Shown here one piece after another: positions 31,009 through 40,062 of a stretch of 64,000 nt of DNA. The notes beneath the pieces were generated by a model that saw only the letters and a program-made list of their open reading frames with translations, was not told the origin of the DNA and did not search any database. Where the stretch lies: positions 124,001-188,000 of the forward strand of contig JANQPO010000021.1 in NCBI GenBank assembly GCA_028289445.1. The letters are read 5' to 3'. Origin of the DNA: Tepidamorphaceae bacterium. GTDB lineage: Bacteria > Pseudomonadota > Alphaproteobacteria > Rhizobiales > JAKSCL01. The position numbers and the translations under genes were made by a program. Position 1 is the stretch's first letter, and every line of letters begins with the position of its first letter.

Positions 31009-33168
31009 CTAAGCTATTGATCCAGCTTGCTTTGAGCGGATCTTTACAAACCAAACCAAGAGTGCCGGCAGCAATACAAGATTTGCGAGTAGCGCCAACA
31101 GGAAGACAGAGATCGTCAACAGGCCGAAATTGGCCACGGAAGGGAGACTGGCAAACAATGTACCAGAGAGGCCGCCGATCAGGATGGCCGAAGTCATGAT
31201 CAGTGTCGGCCCGATGCCTTGGAGTGCGCTCAGTATCGAGGCCTCGGTCCAACCACCCTGAGATCGCGATTCCGTGCGGATGCGATTGAGCAGATGAGCC
31301 GCATCGTCGACCGCAATGCCGAATGCGATCGTCAGCGCGATGCCGCTGATGAAATTGAACGGAATGTCCAGCAGCCACATCAAACTGCCCATCGCTGTGA
31401 TCGGGAGAACATTTGGCAGGACCGATAGAAGACCGAGCATGGGATGTCGCAGCCAGATGGCGATGCAAAAACCTGCCATCGCCGCAGCCAGCGAGAAGCA
31501 GAGCGAAAATGCCCTGAGAATCTCGGCGCTGACAAACGACGAGACGTGCACGACGCCTGTCGTGGCCCCCAGCGCTTCTAGTGCGGGGACCGACTGGATC
31601 TCCTTTTCAAGCGCGGTGATGTCGCTTCGCGCCTTCGCCGCGCCGCCGTAGAGATAAGGTATATTAACGAGGGTACGTTTCCCATCGGCCGACACAACTC
31701 GATCGCGCAACCCGTCGGGCAGCCCTTCCCCGCCATTTTCCGAAAGCGCAAAGGCCGGCCCCCAAGGCGACAATCCTGAAAGGGCGGTGATCGCATGTCG
31801 CAAGTCTTCGTGTGGGGCGATCGGATGTTCGAACGTCAGGCTCGTGACAGGACCGAACTTGGCCTCGATGCGACGGACGGTTTGCATCTCGGGGTCGTTT
31901 TCGCGCAGCCCCTCGTAAAGGCTCGTGTTGGGTTGCAGTGCCGTATAGCCGAGGGTCGTGAAGCTGACGAGGACCACGCCGCAAAGCGACAGCTTGCCAG
32001 CGTGCCCGGAGATGATCGCTTTGAGCGAGCGCAGCCGTTGCGGCTGCTCCTTGCTCGTGCCGAGCGGCCGGAGGATACGCGCAAGACCAAAGAACCGATC
32101 CATCGTGGCGAAGATGAGAAGCAAAAGCCCGAACGTCAGTGGCGTCGAAATCATGATGGCCAACACCCCGAAGAGGGCCAGGCCGGTGACAAGGTCGGAT
32201 TTGCTGAGAAACAGTGCGCCGAACGCCCCGCACGTGGTCAGGGCAGCCAGAGCGGCAGCGGGCCAGACCGCGGCGACCGCACGTTTGAGCGGCGCCGGCT
32301 GACCGTCATGACAGGTGCGCCGGGCCGCCATCGAAAGATGGATCGCCTCTGAAAAGGCCAGCACGACGATCAGCGTGGGCAGCGTGATCGTTACGGCATT
32401 GATCTCAAAGCCAAGAGGCATGAGGGCCGTGATGGACCAAAGTCGTGCGGTATGCGCTGTGATCGCGATCGCCAGGCTGAGCACAAGGCTGCGTAGGGCG
32501 ATCCATGCGACCACCAGACCCGCCACCACGCCGAGCGTGTTCAACAGGGCGGTGTCAGCATCCAGTTTCCTGGTGACCGTATTGCGCAGGACGGGGTAGC
32601 CAGCCAGTGAGATTTTGACAGTTGAGTCCTGCGACAGCGTTTCGGCCAGCGTCTCGAACTCGGAGATGGTCTGCGAGCGTGCACGGGTTTGAACGGGAAG
32701 ATCCGAGGTCAGGAGCAGAGCCTGCATGGCACCCAGATCGGCGTGCAGCAGACGCGAAAGTCGCGGCTGTTCGTCAAGCGCATTTTGGAGCCTGGCGCGC
32801 AGGTCTTCTGGCGCCATTTCGTCTAAGAACAGCGGCTCTTCGGTGCCATCTGGAAGCGTCTGCGAGAAAGAGAAGGGCGAGATGACGGCTTCGACGTGAG
32901 GGAGGAACTGTACCTCGATCAGGAACTCGGCGACCACGCGATGACTTGCGGGTTGGGAGAAGTCGTCGGCTTCGAACAAGACCACGATGTCGCCATCGAC
33001 CCGGCCGTAATCCTCCAAAAGTTCGGAATAGCGCTCATAGGCCTGGCTTTCGCCGCGCAGACTGCCCTGCATATCGTCTGCGAACGGGATGCGGTTTGCG
33101 GCTATCAGGGCCATCGCCTCGAGCGCAAGGACTGCGACCCATAAAAGCAACATTGGTAATCCGCGCAC
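31009..33168 (-). CDS. MMPL/RND-superfamily transporter (second putative lipid exporter)
   Basis: TLIVVLAFSEAIHLSMAARR and GIALTIAFGIAVDDAAHLLNRIR; 719 aa RND-like topology; same strand as and just upstream of ohyA. Confidence 0.85.
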   Translation of the reverse strand: MRGLPMLLLWVAVLALEAMALIAANRIPFADDMQGSLRGESQAYERYSELLEDYGRVDGDIVVLFEADDFSQPASHRVVAEFLIEVQFLPHVEAVISPFSFSQTLPDGTEEPLFLDEMAPEDLRARLQNALDEQPRLSRLLHADLGAMQALLLTSDLPVQTRARSQTISEFETLAETLSQDSTVKISLAGYPVLRNTVTRKLDADTALLNTLGVVAGLVVAWIALRSLVLSLAIAITAHTARLWSITALMPLGFEINAVTITLPTLIVVLAFSEAIHLSMAARRTCHDGQPAPLKRAVAAVWPAAALAALTTCGAFGALFLSKSDLVTGLALFGVLAIMISTPLTFGLLLLIFATMDRFFGLARILRPLGTSKEQPQRLRSLKAIISGHAGKLSLCGVVLVSFTTLGYTALQPNTSLYEGLRENDPEMQTVRRIEAKFGPVTSLTFEHPIAPHEDLRHAITALSGLSPWGPAFALSENGGEGLPDGLRDRVVSADGKRTLVNIPYLYGGAAKARSDITALEKEIQSVPALEALGATTGVVHVSSFVSAEILRAFSLCFSLAAAMAGFCIAIWLRHPMLGLLSVLPNVLPITAMGSLMWLLDIPFNFISGIALTIAFGIAVDDAAHLLNRIRTESRSQGGWTEASILSALQGIGPTLIMTSAILIGGLSGTLFASLPSVANFGLLTISVFLLALLANLVLLPALLVWFVKIRSKQAGSIA

Positions 33169-33261
33169 CTGGCACCTTCCGATCCGACTGGGGCAGATGT
33201 GCTAATTGCCGCAGGGTCGGTTGTCTACCCGATGTCTCGATCGTCCCAGGAAATCCAGTGC

Positions 33262-33275
33262 TTGACTTACGTCAA
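33262..33275. promoter_or_regulatory. FNR/FixK-type box TTGAC-TTAC-GTCAA
   Basis: Perfect 5-4-5 inverted repeat about 95 nt upstream of the second MMPL gene start. Confidence 0.5.
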
Positions 33276-33539
33276 TGTGTGTTCCCATGCGCATTGTCCC
33301 AGCGGCCTCGATCCGTCTGTTGTCTCATTGAGATTGGCGCGAAGCGGTTTGGTATGTGTTGTTAGTGTGGACAACGGATGTTTGCCGCGAGCGCGAACCT
33401 GAGATGCTTTCCGGGCTGACGCTTTGCTGCGAGCTTCAACAAGACTCCTGTCTCAGTTTTTCATTAGAACAATTAAAAAAGATAAATCTTGCAGAGGGTT
33501 AGCGGGCGAGCTAGCAATTATCGCTCATCACCGAGCATG

Positions 33540-33556
33540 ATTAGAACGCTTCTCAA
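33540..33556. promoter_or_regulatory. candidate Irr box (iron control element) ATTAGAACGCTTCTCAA
   Basis: 12/14 match to TTTAGAA-N3-TTCTAAA, directly upstream of an iron-related gene cluster. Confidence 0.6.
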
Positions 33557-33589
33557 CTGGGCCTTGAACCCAGTCTGTTGGAGGGTCGC

Positions 33590-33661
33590 ATGCCATCACC
33601 TCAAACCCATCACATTCCCCATGTGGCGCGGCTGAGCCTCCCGAATGGAGGCACGTCGTGA
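33590..33661 (+). CDS. possible 23-aa leader peptide MPSPQTHHIPHVARLSLPNGGTS
   Basis: SD-like GGAGG just upstream of the ATG; stop codon overlaps the next gene's GTG start (GTGA), suggesting translational coupling. Not in the ORF track because of length. Confidence 0.45.
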   Translation: MPSPQTHHIPHVARLSLPNGGTS

Positions 33662-34155
33662 GCCGCCTGCCTTGCGGACGCAGCCGCTGCCTTTTGGAAA
33701 ATTTGCCTGAACGTCTCGTTCTCGAAGGCTATCGCCACTGGATAGCCGGCTACGAGACCGGCTCCATCGAACCGTGGGAACTGGGCTGGAACCTGTTCGC
33801 CAAGGAGCTCGGTCCGCGCAACGGTCGCGACGTGTTTTCCGCGGTCAGTTCCTGGGCGCGGGAGTGCTATTCATACGCCCGCCGGCCGCCGCAGATATAT
33901 CCCTTTAATTGCCGCCGTGTCTGTCGCCATGAATGCCTGGCGATCGCCAGCATCGCGGCCTTCCAGCACGACGACGAAAGGGTGGCGGAGTTCTGTCTCG
34001 ACGCGCTGGTCACCCAGGGCGGTGTTCCGAACACGCGGCGGGCCGCGTCCGATCTTGCCGATACGCTGACGGCCCATGGCCACGGGATGATGATGGTCCC
34101 GTTTCCCGTCATCGCCGACATCGCGATCGAAGCGCCGAGCGAGCAGCTTCATTGA
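33658..34155 (+). CDS. conserved hypothetical Cys-containing protein of the iron locus
   Basis: 165 aa ORF with GTG start, upstream SD GGAGG, motif NCRRVCRHEC (CxxxCxxxC); followed by imelysin gene. Confidence 0.7.
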   Translation: MSRLPCGRSRCLLENLPERLVLEGYRHWIAGYETGSIEPWELGWNLFAKELGPRNGRDVFSAVSSWARECYSYARRPPQIYPFNCRRVCRHECLAIASIAAFQHDDERVAEFCLDALVTQGGVPNTRRAASDLADTLTAHGHGMMMVPFPVIADIAIEAPSEQLH

Positions 34156-34194
34156 TCTAAACCAATGACGATCTGAAACCTGGAGAAAAGAGTA

Positions 34195-35457
34195 ATGACA
34201 TTGAGATTAATCGGATTGGCGACAGGCACGATGCTTGCATCGATCGGTGGCGTAATGGCTGCGGAGCCGATTGCTGTGCTGAAAACGTACGCCGATATCG
34301 CGCATGCCAAGTATGAGGACTCGCTGACAATGGCACAGGCCCTCGACACGGCCATCGATGCGCTCATCGCGAACCCGTCCGAGGCCACCTTGAACACCGC
34401 ACGGGCCACATGGATCGCGGCGCGCGTTCCCTATCAGCAGACCGAGGTCTACCGCTTTGGCAATGCCATCGTCGACGACTGGGAAGGCAAGGTAAATGCC
34501 TGGCCGCTGGATGAGGGGCTGATCGACTATGTCGACGCCTCCTACGGCAGCGAGAGCGACGAAAACGCGCTTTATACGGTCAATGTCATCGCTAATGCCA
34601 AATTGACGGTCAACGGCGCCGAAGTCGACGCCTCATCGATCACGCCAGCGCTCCTGGCCGACACACTGCATGAAGCCGAAGAAGTCGAGGCGAATGTCTC
34701 GACCGGCTATCACGCCATCGAGTTCCTTTTGTGGGGTCAGGACCTACACGGGACCGGTGCAGGTGCCGGCAGTCGTCCGGCGACCGATTTCGATACGGCA
34801 AATTGCACCGGCGGAAACTGCGAGCGGCGCGCTGAGTACCTTAAGTCGGCCTCGACGTTGCTCTTGTCGGACCTTGAGGAAATGGTCGGCAACTGGGCCG
34901 AGGGCGGTGCAGCGCGCACGGCACTGACGGGAGATGACAAAGCCGGGCTGACGACGATCCTGACCGGCATGGGGTCATTGTCCTATGGCGAACTCGCCGG
35001 CGAACGCATGAAGCTCGGCCTGCTGCTCCACGACCCGGAGGAAGAGCACGATTGCTTCGCGGATAACACCCACAATAGCCACTACTTCAATCAGGTCGGC
35101 ATCCGGAACATCTTTACCGGTGCCTATAAGCGCATCGACGGTTCGGTTGTCGCTGGCCCCTCGATCGGCGACCTCGTTGCCGAAGCCGATGCTGAGGTTC
35201 ACGCGGACCTGTCGGCCAAGATCGGTGAGACGATGGCGGCGATGGCCGCAATGAAAGCACGCGCCGAAGGCGTTGAGGCCTACGATCAGATGATCGGCGA
35301 GGGCAACGCTGAAGGTAACGCCGTCGTTCAGGCCGCGATCGACGGGCTGGTCGCACAGACCCGGCCGATCGAGCGGGCCGTTGCAGCACTGGGGCTCGGG
35401 TCCATCGAGATCGAAGGGTCCGATAGCCTCGATAACCCGAACGCCGTGTTTCAGTGA
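34195..35457 (+). CDS. imelysin family protein (IrpA/EfeM-like)
   Basis: Signal peptide; TGYHAIEFLLWGQDL (GxHxxE motif), TARATWIAARVPYQQTEVYRFG, HNSHYFNQVGIRNIFTGAYKR. Confidence 0.9.
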   Translation: MTLRLIGLATGTMLASIGGVMAAEPIAVLKTYADIAHAKYEDSLTMAQALDTAIDALIANPSEATLNTARATWIAARVPYQQTEVYRFGNAIVDDWEGKVNAWPLDEGLIDYVDASYGSESDENALYTVNVIANAKLTVNGAEVDASSITPALLADTLHEAEEVEANVSTGYHAIEFLLWGQDLHGTGAGAGSRPATDFDTANCTGGNCERRAEYLKSASTLLLSDLEEMVGNWAEGGAARTALTGDDKAGLTTILTGMGSLSYGELAGERMKLGLLLHDPEEEHDCFADNTHNSHYFNQVGIRNIFTGAYKRIDGSVVAGPSIGDLVAEADAEVHADLSAKIGETMAAMAAMKARAEGVEAYDQMIGEGNAEGNAVVQAAIDGLVAQTRPIERAVAALGLGSIEIEGSDSLDNPNAVFQ

Positions 35458-35489
35458 TCGGCAAACGCGAGCAACGGAGCTAAACAACG

Positions 35490-35831
35490 ATGATCATTTG
35501 CCACTGCAATGTCATCACCGATGACGACATCAAGGAGGCCGTGCGCGGCCTCCTTGAGAAAGATCCCTGGATCTACGTGACGCCAAGCGCGGTCTATCGG
35601 GAACTTGGAAAACGGGGAAAATGCTTCGGTTGCTTCTCAACGGCCATCGACCACGTCATCGAACTCATTGAAGCCGAGCGGCACGCCCAGGAAGTTACGC
35701 CCAATTGGGTTGACCAGACCTTGACACATCTGCGACTTCTGAAGGACCGGCGCACGTCGGTCCAAGCACTCAAACACGCAAGAGGTCTGCAGAATGAAAG
35801 GCGATCCCAAAGCCATCGAACGGCTCAATGA
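35490..35831 (+). CDS. bfd: bacterioferritin-associated ferredoxin-like [2Fe-2S] protein
   Basis: [18 protein letters not shown]...[12 protein letters not shown]: Cys pattern CxC...CxxC; adjacent to bfr. Confidence 0.85.
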   Translation: MIICHCNVITDDDIKEAVRGLLEKDPWIYVTPSAVYRELGKRGKCFGCFSTAIDHVIELIEAERHAQEVTPNWVDQTLTHLRLLKDRRTSVQALKHARGLQNERRSQSHRTAQ

Positions 35832-36279
35832 AGCTCTTTTCCTAGAGCTAGGAGCCATCAATCAGTACTGGCTCCATTATCGGCTGTTGGAAGACTGGGG
35901 TTACACGAAGCTCGCCAAAAAGGAGCGGGAAGAGTCTCTGGAAGAGATGGTTCACGCCGACAAGATCACATCGCGCATCATCTTTCTTGAAGGGCATCCC
36001 AACATGCAGACCTTGGCGCCGTTGCGCATTGGTCAGACGGTCAGAGAAGTCCTTGAGGCCGATCTCGCTGGCGAATATGAGGCCCGCGAGTCCTATTCGA
36101 AGTCGCGGGAAGTCTGCCGCGAGGTTGGCGATTTCGTGTCGATGCACCTCTTCGAGGAGCTTTTGGCCGACGAGGAGGGCCATATCGACTTTCTCGAAAC
36201 CCAGCTTGAACTACACGATAAGATCGGACCTGAGCGCTACGGCCTGCTCCAGGCAGATTCAGCAAACGACGCCGATTAA
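35794..36279 (+). CDS. bfr: bacterioferritin
   Basis: [36 protein letters not shown]...[24 protein letters not shown]...[15 protein letters not shown]. Confidence 0.95.
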   Translation: MKGDPKAIERLNEALFLELGAINQYWLHYRLLEDWGYTKLAKKEREESLEEMVHADKITSRIIFLEGHPNMQTLAPLRIGQTVREVLEADLAGEYEARESYSKSREVCREVGDFVSMHLFEELLADEEGHIDFLETQLELHDKIGPERYGLLQADSANDAD

Positions 36280-36288
36280 CGGGACGCC

Positions 36289-37914
36289 ATGGAGCGGTTG
36301 CGTCAGTTTCGAGTCCGCGTCACATGGGCCATTGAGTATATCAGGGACCCAGGAAGCGGACCAAAATGGCGCATGCCGCGGCTCTCGCTTGGTCTGTCGC
36401 TAGGCGGCGTTCTCGCGGCGGTGTGTGCGAGCATCGCATTCGCGATGTCCGCCGTTGGCGGATCGCCATTGCCTCATCGCGACGACCTTACGCCTGAAGA
36501 CCGAGCCCGAGTCGCGGCGGTGACCGCACCGCCTGAGGACTTCAGAAAGCCGCAGCCCTTCGAGGCGATGGCCGGTGGCGCGGCAACGTCGACAGCCTCG
36601 GTGACGGAAAACTCCTTTTCGCATCCCTCCGCCAATTTGAAAGGCGAGGAACGCGCCGACTTCTTTGTCGGAAATGGACTGTTCAAGAAGGTCTGGGTGT
36701 CTTCGCCTGCGTCGACGCAGGCGTCCGACGGGTTGGGTCCACTCTTCAACGCCCGGTCGTGTCAGCGCTGCCATCTAAAGGACGGGCGCGGACATCCGCC
36801 GGCCGGCCCTGACGATCTTGCAACGTCTATGTTTCTGCGCGTCTCGGTTCCGCCGCGCACGGAAGCGGATCGGCAAGCGCTGGAGACGAAGGCGATGCTC
36901 CGCATTCCGGAGCCGACCTATGGCGGCCAATTGCAGGACTTTGCCGTGCCCGGCCTGCCGGCTGAGGGCCGCATGGTCGTCACCTATGAAGAGGTACCGG
37001 TTGAGCTATATGGCGGCGAGACTGTCACCTTGCGTAAACCAACCTATTCCTTCGTGGATTTGGGCTACGGTCCGATGGCCGACGACGCCATGTTCTCACC
37101 GCGCGTCGCGCCACCGATGATCGGGATGGGCCTTTTGGAAGCTATCCATCCTGGCGACATTCTCGCGAACGCCGATCCGGACGACATCGACGGCGACGGG
37201 ATCACCGGCAAGCCGAGCATGGTGCGCGATGCAAACAACGGCGATCTTGTTGTCGGTCGCTTCGGTTGGAAGGCATCCAATCCAACGGTTCGCGCGCAGT
37301 CGGCCGGCGCGTTTGCTGGCGACATCGGGATTTCGAATCCCGGCAGCCCCGATCCGTTCGGCGACTGCACGGACCGGCAGCCGGCCTGTCGCGCCATGCC
37401 CACCGGCGTGCAAGAGCGATTGGGCGACACCGAGGCGCCGGATCCGGTCTTGGACTTGGTGGTTTTCTATTCGAAGAACCTTGCCGTGCCAGTTCGCCGC
37501 GATGTCGACGATCCACAAGTCCTGCGCGGCAAGGAGATTTTTCACGCTACCGGATGCGCGGCGTGCCATAGACCGAGCTACGTCACGAGCAGAGATGCTG
37601 CCAATCCAGAGCACCGGTTTCAGTTGATCTGGCCCTATACCGACGTGCTTCTCCACGACATGGGCGAGGGCTTGGCCGATCACCGCCCGGTCGGAGACGC
37701 GACGGGGACGGAATGGCGGACTGCGCCGCTATGGGGCATCGGTCTGACGGAGACAGTGAACGGCCATACGTTCTTTCTCCATGATGGCCGGGCACGTAGT
37801 CTCTTGGAGGCCATTCTTTGGCATGGCGGTGAAGCACAGGCGGCGCGCGACGCCGTGGTCGCGATGGAGGCCGACCGACGCGCCGATCTCATCAGGTTCT
37901 TGGAATCACTTTGA
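36289..37914 (+). CDS. di-heme oxidoreductase family protein (DUF1111)
   Basis: Two CxxCH sites (ARSCQRCHLKDGRG, TGCAACHRPSY); GLGPLFNARSCQRCH; between imelysin genes. Confidence 0.9.
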   Translation: MERLRQFRVRVTWAIEYIRDPGSGPKWRMPRLSLGLSLGGVLAAVCASIAFAMSAVGGSPLPHRDDLTPEDRARVAAVTAPPEDFRKPQPFEAMAGGAATSTASVTENSFSHPSANLKGEERADFFVGNGLFKKVWVSSPASTQASDGLGPLFNARSCQRCHLKDGRGHPPAGPDDLATSMFLRVSVPPRTEADRQALETKAMLRIPEPTYGGQLQDFAVPGLPAEGRMVVTYEEVPVELYGGETVTLRKPTYSFVDLGYGPMADDAMFSPRVAPPMIGMGLLEAIHPGDILANADPDDIDGDGITGKPSMVRDANNGDLVVGRFGWKASNPTVRAQSAGAFAGDIGISNPGSPDPFGDCTDRQPACRAMPTGVQERLGDTEAPDPVLDLVVFYSKNLAVPVRRDVDDPQVLRGKEIFHATGCAACHRPSYVTSRDAANPEHRFQLIWPYTDVLLHDMGEGLADHRPVGDATGTEWRTAPLWGIGLTETVNGHTFFLHDGRARSLLEAILWHGGEAQAARDAVVAMEADRRADLIRFLESL

Positions 37915-38984
37915 TGCGCGCAACGCTGACGGCTTTTGTTCTTAGCTTCGCCATAGCGCCGGCCTTGGCAACACCAGACTTCGAGACCGCCGTTACCACC
38001 GTCATTGAGCGCGTGGTCGTGCCCGCGCATGAGAGCTTCTCAGATGCCGCAACGGCTCAGGCTATAACAATGGAGCGGCTTTGCGCGCAGCCCGGTACCG
38101 GATCGCTCGTTGACGCTCGCGCCGCGTTTGAAACGCTCGCCCTGGCATGGTCGCGGATCGAAATGTTTCGTTTCGGACCCGCCCGCACCGAGAACCGTTT
38201 CGAGAAACTGTTTTATTGGCCTGATCGCAAGGGTCGCGGCTTGAAACAGGTTCAGGCCATCCTCGCGACAGAGGACGAGACAGCATCGGCGGCAAAGAGG
38301 CTCAGCCAGAAAAGCGTTGCCGTTCAAGGGTTGCCGGCGTTGGAGTTCGTGCTCTTCGGCACGGGTGCCGATGCTCTTGAGAGCGGCTCGACGTTTCGGT
38401 GTACTTATGGTCAGGCGATTGCATCTGTGGTCGCCGACAATGCGACGGCCCTTCTGACGGGCTGGACCGAGGCAGATGGCTTCGCAGACGCCATGCGCAA
38501 TGCAGGCAGCATGGAGTCGCCCTACCAATCGCATCAAGAAGCCGTTCAAGATCTCCTGCGGGCGGCCAGTGAGCAGGTGCAAATCGTCCGTGACCTGAAA
38601 ATCAGCGCGAGCATCGGCGCCGGCCCTGAAAAGGCCAAGCCGAAGCGCGCTCCGTTTTGGCGTTCCGATCTGACGATGGCGACCATGATTGCCAATCTCG
38701 ATGGGGTTGCAGCGCTCTTATCGGGCGGGCTTGTCGCGCTTCTTCCCGAGGACGAAATTCGGCATGCGAGCGCACTCGACTTCGAGATGAGTCAAGCGCG
38801 AAAAACGCTCGATGGACTGAAAAGCACTGGCAGTGATTGGACTGCGTTGGCCGGACAAACGGAAGGACACCAGAAGCTCTCTTACACATTGATTCCCCTT
38901 GCCGGTGCGATCCGTGTGATCGCGGAGAGCTTTCCGGCCGCGCTCGGTCTGACCTTGGGGTTCAACTCACTCGATGGCGATTGA
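37911..38984 (+). CDS. imelysin family protein (second)
   Basis: Signal peptide, AFETLALAWSRIEMFRFGPARTENRFEKLFYWPDRKGRGL, GLPALEFVLFG; start overlaps the DUF1111 stop. Confidence 0.85.
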   Translation: MMRATLTAFVLSFAIAPALATPDFETAVTTVIERVVVPAHESFSDAATAQAITMERLCAQPGTGSLVDARAAFETLALAWSRIEMFRFGPARTENRFEKLFYWPDRKGRGLKQVQAILATEDETASAAKRLSQKSVAVQGLPALEFVLFGTGADALESGSTFRCTYGQAIASVVADNATALLTGWTEADGFADAMRNAGSMESPYQSHQEAVQDLLRAASEQVQIVRDLKISASIGAGPEKAKPKRAPFWRSDLTMATMIANLDGVAALLSGGLVALLPEDEIRHASALDFEMSQARKTLDGLKSTGSDWTALAGQTEGHQKLSYTLIPLAGAIRVIAESFPAALGLTLGFNSLDGD

Positions 38985-40062
38985 CCGGCGATCGCTCTTG
39001 CTCGGGCTCGGTGCCTCTGGCGTGCTGTCCGTCACGGGTTTTGCAACGGCAAAAAGCGAGCCGGCCTTCGTTGCCTGCTATGGAGCGCCCGACGGGACGT
39101 TCGGCGCGGCGGTGCTCGACGAAGACGCTAACATTCTCTTTACCGAGAGACTTGATGCGCGGGGTCATGACGCGGCGATCAGCGGGGACGGACGGACGGC
39201 TGTTGTATTCGCAAGGCGGCCCGGTCGCTTCGCTATGGTTCTCGATTTGATCGGCAGACGCCGGCTCCGCGCCTTCGCACCACCCGAGAACCGGCATTTC
39301 TACGGCCACGGGTTCTTCTCGACCGACGGACGGCTGCTCTTTGCCACCGAAAACGACTTTGAGAACGAGCGCGGTGTGCTCGGCGTCTATGATGTCTCTG
39401 CCGGATACGCGCGCATCGGCGAGATTGAGACCGGCGGCATCGGTCCGCACGAGGCCATTTTGATGAGCGATGGCCGAACGGCTATCGTCGCCAACGGAGG
39501 TATCGTGACGCATCCCGACTATCCGCGTCAAAAGCTCAATCTCGCGACCATGGCGCCATCGATCTGCGTGATCGATATCAACGCGGGAGAAGTTCTCGAA
39601 ACGGCGTCGCTTTCAGCGCAGTTCCGTCAGCTTTCGCTGCGCCATATGGCGGAAGCGGGCGATGGCGGCATTTGGTTCGGCGGACAATATGAAGGAGCCG
39701 AAAGCGACCACGTACCGCTTGTCGGCTGTTTCAACCGCGACGCTGGCCCGGTTCTCGTTCGCGCGTCTGAAACGCTCTATCGCGGTATGAGCCAGTATAT
39801 CGGTTCGGTCGCGGTCAGCCTGGACGGAACACGGATCGCAACGACGAGCCCGCGCGGCGGGCAAGTCATCATCTGGGACGCAATAACCCGAGAACCGATC
39901 GAGACCCACGCCATCCCTGATGTCTGTGGGGTCGCGCCGAAGGGCGAGGGTTTCGCCCTATCGGATGGGCAAGGCGGGGTGCATTCACAGACCACGATGA
40001 TCGACCATGTCGTTGCGTGGGACAATCACCTTGAGGCGCTGGTCACCTCCGCACCGACTTGA
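38974..40062 (+). CDS. DUF1513 domain-containing protein (beta-propeller-like)
   Basis: LLLGLGASGVLSVTG N-terminus, RPGRFAMVLDL, FYGHGFFSTDGRLLFATENDFENERGVLGVYD; position in imelysin/DUF1111/imelysin/DUF1513 gene order. Confidence 0.85.
   Translation: MAIDRRSLLLGLGASGVLSVTGFATAKSEPAFVACYGAPDGTFGAAVLDEDANILFTERLDARGHDAAISGDGRTAVVFARRPGRFAMVLDLIGRRRLRAFAPPENRHFYGHGFFSTDGRLLFATENDFENERGVLGVYDVSAGYARIGEIETGGIGPHEAILMSDGRTAIVANGGIVTHPDYPRQKLNLATMAPSICVIDINAGEVLETASLSAQFRQLSLRHMAEAGDGGIWFGGQYEGAESDHVPLVGCFNRDAGPVLVRASETLYRGMSQYIGSVAVSLDGTRIATTSPRGGQVIIWDAITREPIETHAIPDVCGVAPKGEGFALSDGQGGVHSQTTMIDHVVAWDNHLEALVTSAPT

Noticed and set aside
33199-33402. 67-aa ORF in the intergenic region upstream of the iron locus
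   Set aside because: No ribosome-binding site or family signal; spans the FNR-like box and looks like chance.
34153-34166. TTGATCTAAACCAA upstream of the first imelysin as an FNR-like site
   Set aside because: One half-site is imperfect and the site lies within a short operon gap; too weak to report.
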